A stretch of 23,535 nt of DNA from a virus: IMG/VR virus record IMGVR_UViG_3300014819_000072, positions 1 through 23,535 of that record. One strand, written 5' to 3'. Below the pieces are notes generated by a model. It made no database searches and had not been told where the DNA came from. It was given only the letters and a program-made list of their open reading frames with translations. The translations under genes and the position numbers were made by a program. Shown here in pieces: positions 14,365-22,638 of this stretch (position 1 is the first letter of the stretch; the number at the start of each line of letters is the position of its first letter).

Positions 14365-15735
14365 ATGGCACAGTTTTTTTATGATGAACAAATACGTAGG
14401 TTTTTATTACAATTCGCTAAAATATTTTCAAATTGGTATGTAACTAGCGGTAAAGATCCTAATGGTAATAAAATATTAGTAAGAGTACCTATCATGTATG
14501 GCGATAGTAGTAGACAGGCAGCTACTATCATTGGTAAAAACTCTGCCAGTAACTTACCTAGTGCGCCTTTAATAACTTATTACATCAGTGGATTAGAATA
14601 TGATCAACGTAGAACCCAAGAACCATATTATGTAGATAGGACTCAAGTAAGACAAAGAGCATATGATCCTGAAACTCAATCTTACGAAACCGTACAAGGG
14701 CAAGCATTTACAATTGAGCGATTAATGCCTGTACCCTATACGTTAAGAATGACTGTAGATTTTTGGACTACAAACTATAATCAAAAATTAGAATTAGTTG
14801 AACAATTAGGAACATTATTCAATCCAAGCTTAGAAATACAAAGTACAGATAATTTTATAGATTGGACATCATTATCCGTTGTATATCAAGATGGGTTGAC
14901 ATTTTCATCGAGGTCTATTCCTCAAGGCACTAATAATCCAATAGACGTATTAACTTGGAAATTCTATATGCCAATTTGGATTAGTACTTCAAGTAAACTT
15001 AAAAAAGCAGGTGTTATACATAAAGTTATTGCTTCAATCTTTAAGGGACAAACTTTACTAGACATACAGGATGAAGATTTGTTGTTAGGGACACGACAAA
15101 AAATTAGTCCTTTTGGTTATAAAATTTTGTTTTTAAATAATACTTTGCAACTTATTCCACAAAATGAACCATTTAATCCGCCAAATAGTGATTTAGATTT
15201 ACCAACACCACCTAATACTTCAATATATTGGTCGTCATATTTAAATGCATTTGGTGCCTTTAAACCAGGTATAAGTCAGATTTGGTTAGAAAATCCATAT
15301 ATGGAAACTGAAATTGTTGGTACAGTAGTCCCTGATCCACTGGATGATAGAATACTAATATATAACGTTGACCCAGATACTTTGCCACAAAATACATTAG
15401 ATCCAGTTGACGGTGTAATTAACCCGCAAGTAGTAGGCCCTAACGCAGGTCTACCTGGACCTACACCAAATGCAAGATATCTAATTGTAGAGGAAATAGG
15501 TAATCCAGGATATCCTACTGCTGCATGGGGTAACCTAATCGCTAAGCCAAATGACATTATACAATTTGATGCAGGAACTATGGCATGGTTTGTATCTTTT
15601 AATGCTAATGAAAATTCAGGACCTGAATATGTTACAAATTTATCAAATAATGTTCAATACAGGTACACATCAGATGCTTGGTATAAATCGTATGAGGGTT
15701 GGTACAATGAAGGAGATTATTCTATTGTAATTTAA
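14365..15735 (+). CDS. gp15: Tail sheath stabiliser / tail completion protein (T4 gp15-like), C-terminally extended
   Basis: 456 residues against 272 for T4 gp15. The N-terminus FFYDEQIRRFLLQFAKIFSNWYV (4-26) lines up with the T4 pattern FYNSSFRRYATLMGDLFSNIQI, and ILVRVPIMYGD (37-47) with the T4 IRVPITYA. Around 121-160, IERLMPVPYTLRMTVDFWTTN and LELVEQLGTLFNPSLEIQ match the T4 segment with PSPIKMIYELSIF and IVEQILPYFQPHF. In T4, gp15 caps the finished tail as a hexamer and docks it to the neck. Residues after about 270 are an added Pro-rich region and a fibre-like C-terminus. The gene lies one base after gp14, as expected for two proteins that meet at the head-tail joint. Confidence 0.82.
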   Translation: MAQFFYDEQIRRFLLQFAKIFSNWYVTSGKDPNGNKILVRVPIMYGDSSRQAATIIGKNSASNLPSAPLITYYISGLEYDQRRTQEPYYVDRTQVRQRAYDPETQSYETVQGQAFTIERLMPVPYTLRMTVDFWTTNYNQKLELVEQLGTLFNPSLEIQSTDNFIDWTSLSVVYQDGLTFSSRSIPQGTNNPIDVLTWKFYMPIWISTSSKLKKAGVIHKVIASIFKGQTLLDIQDEDLLLGTRQKISPFGYKILFLNNTLQLIPQNEPFNPPNSDLDLPTPPNTSIYWSSYLNAFGAFKPGISQIWLENPYMETEIVGTVVPDPLDDRILIYNVDPDTLPQNTLDPVDGVINPQVVGPNAGLPGPTPNARYLIVEEIGNPGYPTAAWGNLIAKPNDIIQFDAGTMAWFVSFNANENSGPEYVTNLSNNVQYRYTSDAWYKSYEGWYNEGDYSIVI

Positions 15736-15752
15736 ATGTGATAAATTACAAT

Positions 15753-16169
15753 ATGAGTACAGCAGCTGGGATTTTCTTTTATAGTAGTATTACAAATCGT
15801 TATCTTTTTTTATTAAGAACAGACAAAAACGCATCATGGAGTATACCAGGCGGAAAAATAGAAAAAGACGAAACACTACTTACTGGGCTTGAAAGAGAAT
15901 GTATAGAAGAAATTAATTTTGATATTACACCGTACAAATTAATTCCTATCCAAAAGTTTGTAAATAAAGATTTTACTTATCATACTTTTTTTTGTGATGT
16001 GACAAAAGAATTTATACCTTTACTTAACAATGAACATTGCGGATATGCATGGGTAATAAAAGATCAGTATCCTAAACCATTACATCCTGGATTATTTTCT
16101 ACGATTAATTTTGAACTTGTAAAAGAAAAATTGAAATTAATTGAGGGGAAAATCCCCTCAATTAATTAA
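15753..16169 (+). CDS. Nudix hydrolase
   Basis: 138 residues from the ATG at 15753; a GTG at 15738 would add MINYN, but neither start has a good ribosome-binding site, so the start is uncertain. The Nudix box is G34-KIEKD-E40-x7-R48-E49-C50-I51-E52-E53-I54-N55, agreeing with GX5EX7REUXEEXGU except that the usual Gly is Asn55. These residues hold the metal for cleaving a nucleoside diphosphate linked to another group. SWSIPGGK before the box and CGYAWV near the end are also family-typical. The substrate cannot be told; candidates are oxidised or unusual (d)NTPs, NADH, ADP-ribose or capped RNA. It sits 17 bases after gp15 in the neck block and ends in a terminator hairpin. Confidence 0.88.
   Translation: MSTAAGIFFYSSITNRYLFLLRTDKNASWSIPGGKIEKDETLLTGLERECIEEINFDITPYKLIPIQKFVNKDFTYHTFFCDVTKEFIPLLNNEHCGYAWVIKDQYPKPLHPGLFSTINFELVKEKLKLIEGKIPSIN
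16135..16167. terminator. Bidirectional terminator hairpin between convergent genes
   Basis: Perfect 14-bp stem AATTAATTGAGGGG / CCCCTCAATTAATT with a 5-base AAAAT loop. It overlaps the last codons of the Nudix gene and the stop of the converging coiled-coil gene, so both messages end in it. Six G-C pairs at the top and an AT-rich base act in either direction. Confidence 0.8.
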
Positions 16170-16471
16170 CTACCTAATAGTTTACCTACTGTAGGCCAAC
16201 CTAAAGCCCCGATAACTACACCTGCACCCATTAACATCCAACGCCATTTTTCTAAAGCTGAAATTTTCTTACTTAACTCAGAATGTGCATTGGACGCTGA
16301 AATTTCCATAGACTTCATCATATCTGTATGTTCTTTGGAATGCCTTTCTAAAGATACACGCATATCTTTAACTTCAACTTTCAAATCATCGACTTTTTCA
16401 TCAAGATTTTTATATTGAACTTGAAGGATAGCGACCTCTGTTTCTGTCTGAACTTGTAATGGTTGTGCCAT
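16166..16471 (-). CDS. Coiled-coil protein with C-terminal membrane segment; possible holin-like (XhlA type)
   Basis: 101 residues. Residues about 10-72 form a continuous amphipathic coiled coil (heptad-like LQVQYKNLDEKVDDLKVEVKDM) and about 78-97 a single hydrophobic span, WRWMLMGAGVVIGALG, ending in a short tail. This architecture and size match the XhlA haemolysin/holin-accessory family. It may help release the lysis enzyme, or anchor another protein to the membrane. No lysin or spanin gene is next to it. It starts four bases after the stop of the 409-residue virion gene without its own ribosome-binding site, so translation is probably coupled. The topology is clear; the lysis role is a guess. 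Confidence 0.7.
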   Translation of the reverse strand: MAQPLQVQTETEVAILQVQYKNLDEKVDDLKVEVKDMRVSLERHSKEHTDMMKSMEISASNAHSELSKKISALEKWRWMLMGAGVVIGALGWPTVGKLLGS

Positions 16472-16475
16472 GATA

Positions 16476-17705
16476 TTATGCAGAAGCGATTTGTACTAAT
16501 GGGTAAATCAAACCATTTGCTGTGTTAGCTGCTACTGCACTATTAAATGTTCCATATACTGGAGTCGCATTTGTTAATACAATATTACCTGTTGCAATTG
16601 GTCCTGATGTTGCTGTAAACAATTCAGAATTAATATCACTTAAGCTTTGAACACGCTGAGTTGTTGTATTAGCATATGTAGCAAGTATACTCATTGAGTT
16701 AGGTATCAATGCTGTGTTTGCCAAATTTGCTGTGTAACATTGTGCTGTTAAACCACTTGTGGCACCTGTTACTAGATATTTTTGTTTACCTTTTTGACGA
16801 ACAATAAACCCTGCTTCATCATTTGCATAAATCCATGCACTATTGCTTGTAGTAACAACAGAATTAGCAGCCAATGTAAATGCATCTTGTGTTGCATTAG
16901 CTGTATCAGTATCATTTGTAACTGCAACTGCTACACCACCTTGTGTTGTAGAAACTGTAAAGTGTGTAGCGTTTGCAACTGTTTTAATGTAATATGTTGT
17001 GCCTGTTGTTAAACCACCAATATTTGCATCAAATGTTAATGGTGCATTTGGTAAAAAGTTTTGTGCATTACCGCTTGTTACAACGAAAGATCCTGTCGCT
17101 ACAGTATCAGTAATAGCTTCTGTAATAGCTGCAATTGCATTAACAAATCCAATATTTGTCACAGCGCCTGTTTGACTGTTAACAACTTGAATTGCTGATC
17201 CTGCTGCTAAATCTGCTACATTACCAAAATCAGTACCTTGTCCTACTACAATATTTCTTGCATCTGAAGTATAGATAGTGCCTGTACCACTTACCCCGAT
17301 AGCAACACGGCATAGAACTTGATTTCCAATGATAGCAGTATTACCACCAACCACACCATATGTATTTGCTGTACCTTCTGGATTGTTAAATCCACTATCA
17401 ACAACACCTACTGTTGCACTTACTGTAGTACCTGATGTATCACTTAATGCCACTACAGCATAAGTAGGATTAGCACTGAGTTGAGTTGCTGATACTGTAA
17501 AATTATTAGCGTTGATAACTTGCAAAATGTAATATGTTGTGCCTGCTGTTAAGCCACCTGTTGAACTTGCAGTAACAAAAGGCATACCTGCAATTACACC
17601 TAAATTTGTTAAACTTTGACTAACTGTTACATAATCTGTTGCTGCTGTGGTAGCTGTAATTGTTAGTATTGCTTGCGCTTTGGCAATTTTTAAAGGGCGT
17701 CCCAT
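16476..17705 (-). CDS. Beta-rich virion protein of unknown role
   Basis: 409 residues, dominated by Gly, Ala, Thr, Val and Asn, poor in Lys and Cys, with a basic start MGRPLKIAKAQ. Two copies of a module, GLTAGTTYYILQVINANNF near residue 50-75 and GLTTGTTYYIKTVANATHF near 231-250, lie 180 codons apart; the DNA of the two is also close. Between them is an AIGVSGTGTIYTSDARN segment. Residues near 300-325 (EAGFIVRQKGKQKYLVTGATSG) resemble a compact domain often seen in phage structural proteins. It is preceded by GATAAATA, three predicted hairpins and an AAGGAG, suggesting high expression. It lies in the tail-fibre block; a fibre-associated, baseplate or capsid-decorating protein is likely. Family not recognised. 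Confidence 0.8.
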   Translation of the reverse strand: MGRPLKIAKAQAILTITATTAATDYVTVSQSLTNLGVIAGMPFVTASSTGGLTAGTTYYILQVINANNFTVSATQLSANPTYAVVALSDTSGTTVSATVGVVDSGFNNPEGTANTYGVVGGNTAIIGNQVLCRVAIGVSGTGTIYTSDARNIVVGQGTDFGNVADLAAGSAIQVVNSQTGAVTNIGFVNAIAAITEAITDTVATGSFVVTSGNAQNFLPNAPLTFDANIGGLTTGTTYYIKTVANATHFTVSTTQGGVAVAVTNDTDTANATQDAFTLAANSVVTTSNSAWIYANDEAGFIVRQKGKQKYLVTGATSGLTAQCYTANLANTALIPNSMSILATYANTTTQRVQSLSDINSELFTATSGPIATGNIVLTNATPVYGTFNSAVAANTANGLIYPLVQIASA

Positions 17706-17724
17706 TTGTTTTCTCCTTATATAA

Positions 17725-17778
17725 AGTGGGTTCTATTCCACTACGCGGCGGGGACCGCATAAACTCACCCTATGTGAG
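17725..17778 (-). promoter_or_regulatory. Structured 5' leader with three small hairpins
   Basis: Between GATAAATA (17787-17794) and the start of the 409-residue gene lie three inverted repeats: CTCAC/GTGAG (17764-17778), GCGG/CCGC (17748-17758) and AGTGG/CCACT (17725-17742). The stretch is markedly more GC-rich than its surroundings. It may stabilise or control the message. It shares a TTATGCGG block and the ribosome-binding surrounding AAAACAA with the gp18 leader. Confidence 0.45.
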
Positions 17779-17786
17779 CTATAAAG

Positions 17787-17794
17787 TATTTATC
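17787..17794 (-). promoter_or_regulatory. Late-promoter-like GATAAATA upstream of the 409-residue gene
   Basis: Minus-strand GATAAATA two bases past the stop of the 91-residue gene and about 80 bases before the ATG at 17705, leaving a long leader unlike the other copies. Confidence 0.6.
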
Positions 17795-17796
17795 AA

Positions 17797-18072
17797 TTAA
17801 TTCCCAATTGGCATGCCTAACTCTGTGACAGAAAATGCGCCTGCAGCACCTGCAATATTGATATAAGCAATATAATTACCTTCTCCAACAATTACACTAT
17901 TCATAATTGTGTTAGCAGGAACTATTTCACATGCTGTTAAATTCGCTTCAACGTTTGCATTTCCTATCGCAATTGCAATAGCTGAAGTTGAAGTTGAAAT
18001 TCTTACCTTATCTGTGTCAATTTGATCACTAAGTTGACTTGATCCTGAAGCTGTATAGATATATGAAGCCAT
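17797..18072 (-). CDS. Small beta-rich unknown protein
   Basis: 91 residues. Ser/Thr/Ala-rich with an N-terminal YIYTASGSSQLSDQ, a central AIAIAIGNANVEANLT and a C-terminal AGAFSVTELGMPIGN; one Cys and no basic clusters. The pattern suggests a small immunoglobulin-like or jelly-roll sandwich, such as an adaptor, fibre cap or decoration protein. AAGGA precedes the ATG, 13 bases after the fibre stop. The late promoter for the next gene starts right after its own stop. No family recognised. Confidence 0.65.
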   Translation of the reverse strand: MASYIYTASGSSQLSDQIDTDKVRISTSTSAIAIAIGNANVEANLTACEIVPANTIMNSVIVGEGNYIAYINIAGAAGAFSVTELGMPIGN

Positions 18073-18085
18073 TTTATTTTCCTTG

Positions 18086-21000
18086 TTATGCGTAAGTAGC
18101 GCCTACTGTATACCATTGTGAAGTTGATACTGCAACATATTGCAACGTAGAAACCGTAGGTTGTGTATAAGCTGCATCTGCTGCTAAGGCATTAATTGCA
18201 GCACTAGAAGGCGGGTAAACTAATAAATTATTTGCACTACTATTTCTAATTATAATAACCATTCCTGCTATTGCTGTTGGCAATTTAACTCCTTGACCTG
18301 AGCTAACAGTTGATACAACATTAATATCTTTTGATAATCCAGTCGCTGTAGCTTGTGTACTACCATTAGCACTAATACCTGTACCAACAGAACGTATAAA
18401 ATAACTATTTGCAATTACATTATTACCAGTTATATTTCCTGAGGCACTTACGTTTCCTGTCGTTGTTATGTTACCACCTGAAACATTTCCAGTTGCAGTA
18501 ATATTATTAGTAGCACTAAAATTATTACCGCTTATATTACCATTTGCGACAACATTTACATTTGCCAATACATTAGCACTGGTAGTAATATTCCCCCCAA
18601 CATTTGCTAAATTACTGACACTTATGTTATTTGCAGTAACATTACCATCTACAGTTAAACTTGTACCTGTTGCTGCTCCAATATTTGGCGTAGTAAAAGT
18701 AGCACTAGTTTTTACAACTATGTTGCCACCGACAATAGCTGTAGTCGTGCCATCTGTATTAGCACTTATCAATGTACCAGAAATATTTATACCATTGCCT
18801 GCTGTATAGGATCCTGCTGCACTGAATTGGCTAAATGATATATTATTAGTACCAATTATTATTTCACCTGTTGGACTAGATAATACCCAACTTGTACCTG
18901 CGTTAGTAGATCCTTGAGTTACAAATAAATAATCTCCGGAGCCCATACCAGATGATGAACCAGGCACATATTTATTCATATCACTTGATCGTGTTAATAC
19001 CCAAGCAGTTGAACTATTACCAGGAGTAGTTACGACATAGACACCATTCTGTGCGTTTGCTGTTTGACCTACAAGCAATACTCGTTGTGCTGCACTTACT
19101 GTTATACCATCTATCGTTAATGCAGCATTGGCGCCTGAATTAGTTAGTGTTGCACCCACACCAGGGTTAGCTCTTGCTCCTTGAGACAATCCAGTACCAT
19201 TTGTTAATGTTGTTATTTCAGAACCAAAATAATTATTTTTAATTGTAATTTGAGTTGCAGCAGGAACAGTCGCTACCCAATACCCTTCACCACCTATTAT
19301 GCCATTAAATGTACTAGTCCAAACAATACCATCATTAACTGACAATCCATGCGCCCCACTAAATGTAATTGTGTTACCACCAGATATAGTAGTTGTAGTA
19401 GGTGTGGTACCACCATTGGCATATGTACCTGTCAAATTAGTTGTAAGTGCAACATTAGCAGGACTATGTATTGTTAACCCAGTTCCTGCAATAGCATCAA
19501 CGTATTCTTTATTTGTGGCATCATTAGGACTAGTTACTGAACCAACCTGGGTAATTCTTTTACCTCCTGCATCAACCGTTCCTGTACCAGTAGGTACTAA
19601 GTAAATTGATTCATTAGTACCTGCTGCCGAAATTGTGATATTACCTGAAGGTGCTGTGATTACAGCACTTTTTAGACTACCTGCTCTAAGTTCTGTAGTA
19701 ATGTTTGCGTTGCCACCAAATATATTACCATTTGCAGTAATATTACCATTAGCTTCAATATAACCTAAGGTAGCTTGAATATTTCCTGCTACTCTAAATC
19801 CTGTGCCTGTAAATGTTCCAATATTAGCGTTACCAGTTACACTTACTTCTACATTGGCATTATTGTAAACTTTTACATTACTATTACCATAACTTATGGA
19901 TCTTACATTACCAATACCACTCCCATCCCCAAAAATAATACCTGATCCAAAGAAACTATTACCATTTGCAATATATAATGACCATGCATTTGTAGTGCTT
20001 AAATTTCCAACTGTTATTGGTGCATTCTCTATGTATAATGTTGCGAGTTCAGTGGTAGAAACATTTGCGTTTGATGCCCCAACGGTTGGTTTACCTATAG
20101 CATGAACAGCAGCTACACTAATTGCTGTGTTAGCAGCAACTTGTGCTACATAATTTGAAGAAATAACTCTAAAACCTAAATTACCTGTTACAGTTGCAAC
20201 ATTTATATTACCAGTCAAATCACCTGTTATATTCAACAAAGGACCATTAAAATTACCAATTAGATAATTGCCATTTATGTTGCTGGAAACATTCATTGTG
20301 CCAGCAACATTTACACCTGTACCTGTAACTACTACAATATTTGAATTCCCAGCTATACTAATTGTAGCATTGCCATTCGCAGCTGGAATACTTACATTAC
20401 TATTTCCATTGCTTATGCTTGAGGTACTTATTGTTATCCAACTTAAATTACCACTTCCGTTCGTTGATAAAATTTGACCATTACTACCACCTGTTATAAT
20501 TACATTACCTACTGGGCCTAAATTAGATACACCTGTTGCAATTAATCCTGTTGTTCCTATATTTCCTACATTAGCATTAGCACTTACATTTAATGTACCT
20601 GTAACATTAACTCCTGTACCTGTAACTACAAGAATATTTGCATTACCTGCTGAACTAATGTTTACATTACCATTTGCAGCAGGAATAGCTAGGTTACTAT
20701 TGCCGTTTTGTAACAACCCACTATTAATAGTAGTAATATTACCTGTAGTTATTATAGCCGTATTTGTTCCTATATTTCCTATATTGGCATTACTGCTTAC
20801 ATTTAATGTACCTGTAACATTCACACCTGTACCTGTAACTACTACTATGTTTGCATTACCTGCTGAACTAATGTTTACATTACCATTTGCAGCTGGAATA
20901 GCTACGTTACTATTGCCATTTGCAAGAGGTCCTAATAGAGATCCAATAAAATAATTTGCTGTAACAGCGTTTCCTAAGTTTGCATTACCACTTGTTATAT

Positions 21001-22600
21001 TACTATTTGCAATAAAATTATTTGCAGTTAAGTTGCCAGTTTGTGGATCAAAACTAAACAATGTGTTTGAATATAATTGATAATTGTTTGCTATATTATC
21101 ATTCACAAATACTGGGTAAAATGTCCCAGTTGCTATCGCTTGTACATTTGAAAAATCACTAACATTTGCTCTTGCAACATTTAAATTAGCTACTCGTGTG
21201 GATGAAGTAACCGTTAATGGTGCTGTGCCTGTTGCTACATTAGAAATTAGTACAGGCGCAATAACTGTACTAGAAACATTTAAGTCATTACTTATATTAG
21301 CATTACCTGTAACACTTAAAACTTTAGGAGATAATCCAAAGTTCCAAGTTAATCCTGCATCTCCATCTAATAAATTATTATTATTAAATTGAATTGTTGT
21401 ATTTGAACCCGATGCCTCAGTCGCCCCAGAACTACCAATGGCAGAAATAATTCTACCACCTTCAACATAAACTGATGCTGAAGCAAAAATTTCATCCTGT
21501 ACAGGATAGACAGGGCCAGGTGTTCCGTTAGCAGTTGTTGCTGAAACTCGTATTGTAGTTATTGATGGTACTGCATTTACATAATAAGTTACTCCAGTAG
21601 ATAAATCACTATTGCCTAAATCCCCTACAAATCTAACAGGATCATTTACTGTAAACTGTGCTGAGTTACCGACTTCAATCGTATAATTTGCATTAAAAGA
21701 TTCTTGTAATGGTGTGTAAGCATAAGAAGTATAATTATTTGAATATAATGGTGTTGTTAAACCTGGATTTAAAAATAATCCTATTGTATTTGATGTAAGT
21801 AAATCTATATAAAATGAGTTGCCATTTAGTTCTGTCATTCCAATGGCATCTGTTATAGTTGCTTCAGCACCTTCTGTTAAAAAGTTAACTTCAGTGGTAG
21901 TTAATATAGTACCCACCATATTTAGGGTAAGATTACCTGTACCATTTGTTAATGTAATATTAGCATTACCTGGCGTATCTGTAATTGTAATTTGCGTTGA
22001 TGATAATACATTTCTAATATAATATAAGTTACCCACAGTAATATTACCAAAGCCGGTGCCCGAAAATGTAACAGGTGCATTAGCTGTATAGCCCGAACTA
22101 TTTGCAACTTGTATAATGTTATTACTAGCAAATGTGTTGGATGCTGTAGTTTGATATGTTGGTAATTTCGCAGGAGTTACATTTTCAATAAATGATATAA
22201 TTGTACCCTTTGGAGTCCAAGATAAATTACCAATTCCATCTGTGGTTAATACATAACCTATAGCACCGCCTGTTATTTTAACATTACTTACATCACCTAA
22301 GTTAATTAATCCACCTGACGCACCACCTCGATTAACCCAATCAGCTCCGTCAAAAGTTAAAACCTGTCCATCTTCTGCGGTAACAGGATTAATATTTAAA
22401 TTGCCATAACTTCCTGATAATGCGCCAAAGTTTATTTCAGAGTAGGTAGTAAGAATTTCTACATTTTCATTTGGAGTTGTTTTACCAATATATAGTTTTT
22501 TAACGTCTGTAGCCCAGCCTAGCTCGGCCTCGTCAAGTTGTGGTAAATCAACGATATTACCTGATCTTTGTTGAATTTTTGAAATTTGAATAATAGCCAT
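18086..22600 (-). CDS. Long tail fibre with repeated beta domains
   Basis: 1504 residues. Residues 1-45 (AIIQISKIQQRSGNIVDLPQLDEAELGWATDVKKLYIG) match the N-terminal fold that attaches receptor-binding proteins such as Mtd and many fibres to the baseplate. Most of 400-1000 is a long array of short Gly-Asn repeats (GNAN, GNVN, TGNI) typical of a triple beta-helix shaft, with three near-identical blocks around 560-600, 630-670 and 730-772. Residues 1020-1240 have a common fibre module (DATNKEYVDA, LVGQTANAQNGVYVV, SDMNKYV, NAGTSWVL). The last 130 residues (QATATGLSKDINVVSTV...NNLLVYPPSSAAINA) resemble a frequent fibre tip domain. Modules with a YY-I/V core are shared with the 409-residue neighbour. 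It is the likely host-recognition protein; no chaperone or peptidase motif was seen. Confidence 0.88.
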   Translation of the reverse strand: MAIIQISKIQQRSGNIVDLPQLDEAELGWATDVKKLYIGKTTPNENVEILTTYSEINFGALSGSYGNLNINPVTAEDGQVLTFDGADWVNRGGASGGLINLGDVSNVKITGGAIGYVLTTDGIGNLSWTPKGTIISFIENVTPAKLPTYQTTASNTFASNNIIQVANSSGYTANAPVTFSGTGFGNITVGNLYYIRNVLSSTQITITDTPGNANITLTNGTGNLTLNMVGTILTTTEVNFLTEGAEATITDAIGMTELNGNSFYIDLLTSNTIGLFLNPGLTTPLYSNNYTSYAYTPLQESFNANYTIEVGNSAQFTVNDPVRFVGDLGNSDLSTGVTYYVNAVPSITTIRVSATTANGTPGPVYPVQDEIFASASVYVEGGRIISAIGSSGATEASGSNTTIQFNNNNLLDGDAGLTWNFGLSPKVLSVTGNANISNDLNVSSTVIAPVLISNVATGTAPLTVTSSTRVANLNVARANVSDFSNVQAIATGTFYPVFVNDNIANNYQLYSNTLFSFDPQTGNLTANNFIANSNITSGNANLGNAVTANYFIGSLLGPLANGNSNVAIPAANGNVNISSAGNANIVVVTGTGVNVTGTLNVSSNANIGNIGTNTAIITTGNITTINSGLLQNGNSNLAIPAANGNVNISSAGNANILVVTGTGVNVTGTLNVSANANVGNIGTTGLIATGVSNLGPVGNVIITGGSNGQILSTNGSGNLSWITISTSSISNGNSNVSIPAANGNATISIAGNSNIVVVTGTGVNVAGTMNVSSNINGNYLIGNFNGPLLNITGDLTGNINVATVTGNLGFRVISSNYVAQVAANTAISVAAVHAIGKPTVGASNANVSTTELATLYIENAPITVGNLSTTNAWSLYIANGNSFFGSGIIFGDGSGIGNVRSISYGNSNVKVYNNANVEVSVTGNANIGTFTGTGFRVAGNIQATLGYIEANGNITANGNIFGGNANITTELRAGSLKSAVITAPSGNITISAAGTNESIYLVPTGTGTVDAGGKRITQVGSVTSPNDATNKEYVDAIAGTGLTIHSPANVALTTNLTGTYANGGTTPTTTTISGGNTITFSGAHGLSVNDGIVWTSTFNGIIGGEGYWVATVPAATQITIKNNYFGSEITTLTNGTGLSQGARANPGVGATLTNSGANAALTIDGITVSAAQRVLLVGQTANAQNGVYVVTTPGNSSTAWVLTRSSDMNKYVPGSSSGMGSGDYLFVTQGSTNAGTSWVLSSPTGEIIIGTNNISFSQFSAAGSYTAGNGINISGTLISANTDGTTTAIVGGNIVVKTSATFTTPNIGAATGTSLTVDGNVTANNISVSNLANVGGNITTSANVLANVNVVANGNISGNNFSATNNITATGNVSGGNITTTGNVSASGNITGNNVIANSYFIRSVGTGISANGSTQATATGLSKDINVVSTVSSGQGVKLPTAIAGMVIIIRNSSANNLLVYPPSSAAINALAADAAYTQPTVSTLQYVAVSTSQWYTVGATYA
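20286..20930. repeat. Three imperfect repeats within the tail fibre gene
   Basis: Three related blocks of about 125 bp begin near 20289, 20586 and 20799 on the plus strand. The second and third are about 213 bp apart (71 codons) and nearly identical; the first lies 297 bp before the second (99 codons) and is more diverged. On the coding strand each encodes NGNSN-(V/L)-(A/S)IPAANGN followed by VVTGTGVNV-(T/A)GT. In-frame spacing means copy number can change without breaking the gene. Confidence 0.85.
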
Positions 22601-22625
22601 AGTTTCACTTTAAGGTTACTATTGC

Positions 22626-22633
22626 TATTTATC
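22626..22633 (-). promoter_or_regulatory. Late-promoter-like GATAAATA for the tail fibre
   Basis: Minus-strand GATAAATA in the 38-base gap between the nuclease stop and the fibre ATG, 25 bases before the start. The fibre has only a weak ribosome-binding site (CTTAAAG). Confidence 0.6.
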
Positions 22634-22638
22634 TTAAA

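Noticed and set aside
20286-20930. CRISPR-like array
   Set aside because: Units are about 125 bp, in frame with coding sequence and unevenly spaced; they are protein repeats.
18468-20954. Plus-strand frames with hydrophobic, membrane-like translations opposite the tail fibre
   Set aside because: They are complements of the Gly-Asn-rich fibre repeats; no promoter or ribosome site precedes them.
18086-22600. Diversity-generating retroelement acting on the Mtd-like fibre
   Set aside because: Only the N-terminal attachment domain resembles Mtd. There is no reverse transcriptase, template repeat or C-type lectin end in the window.
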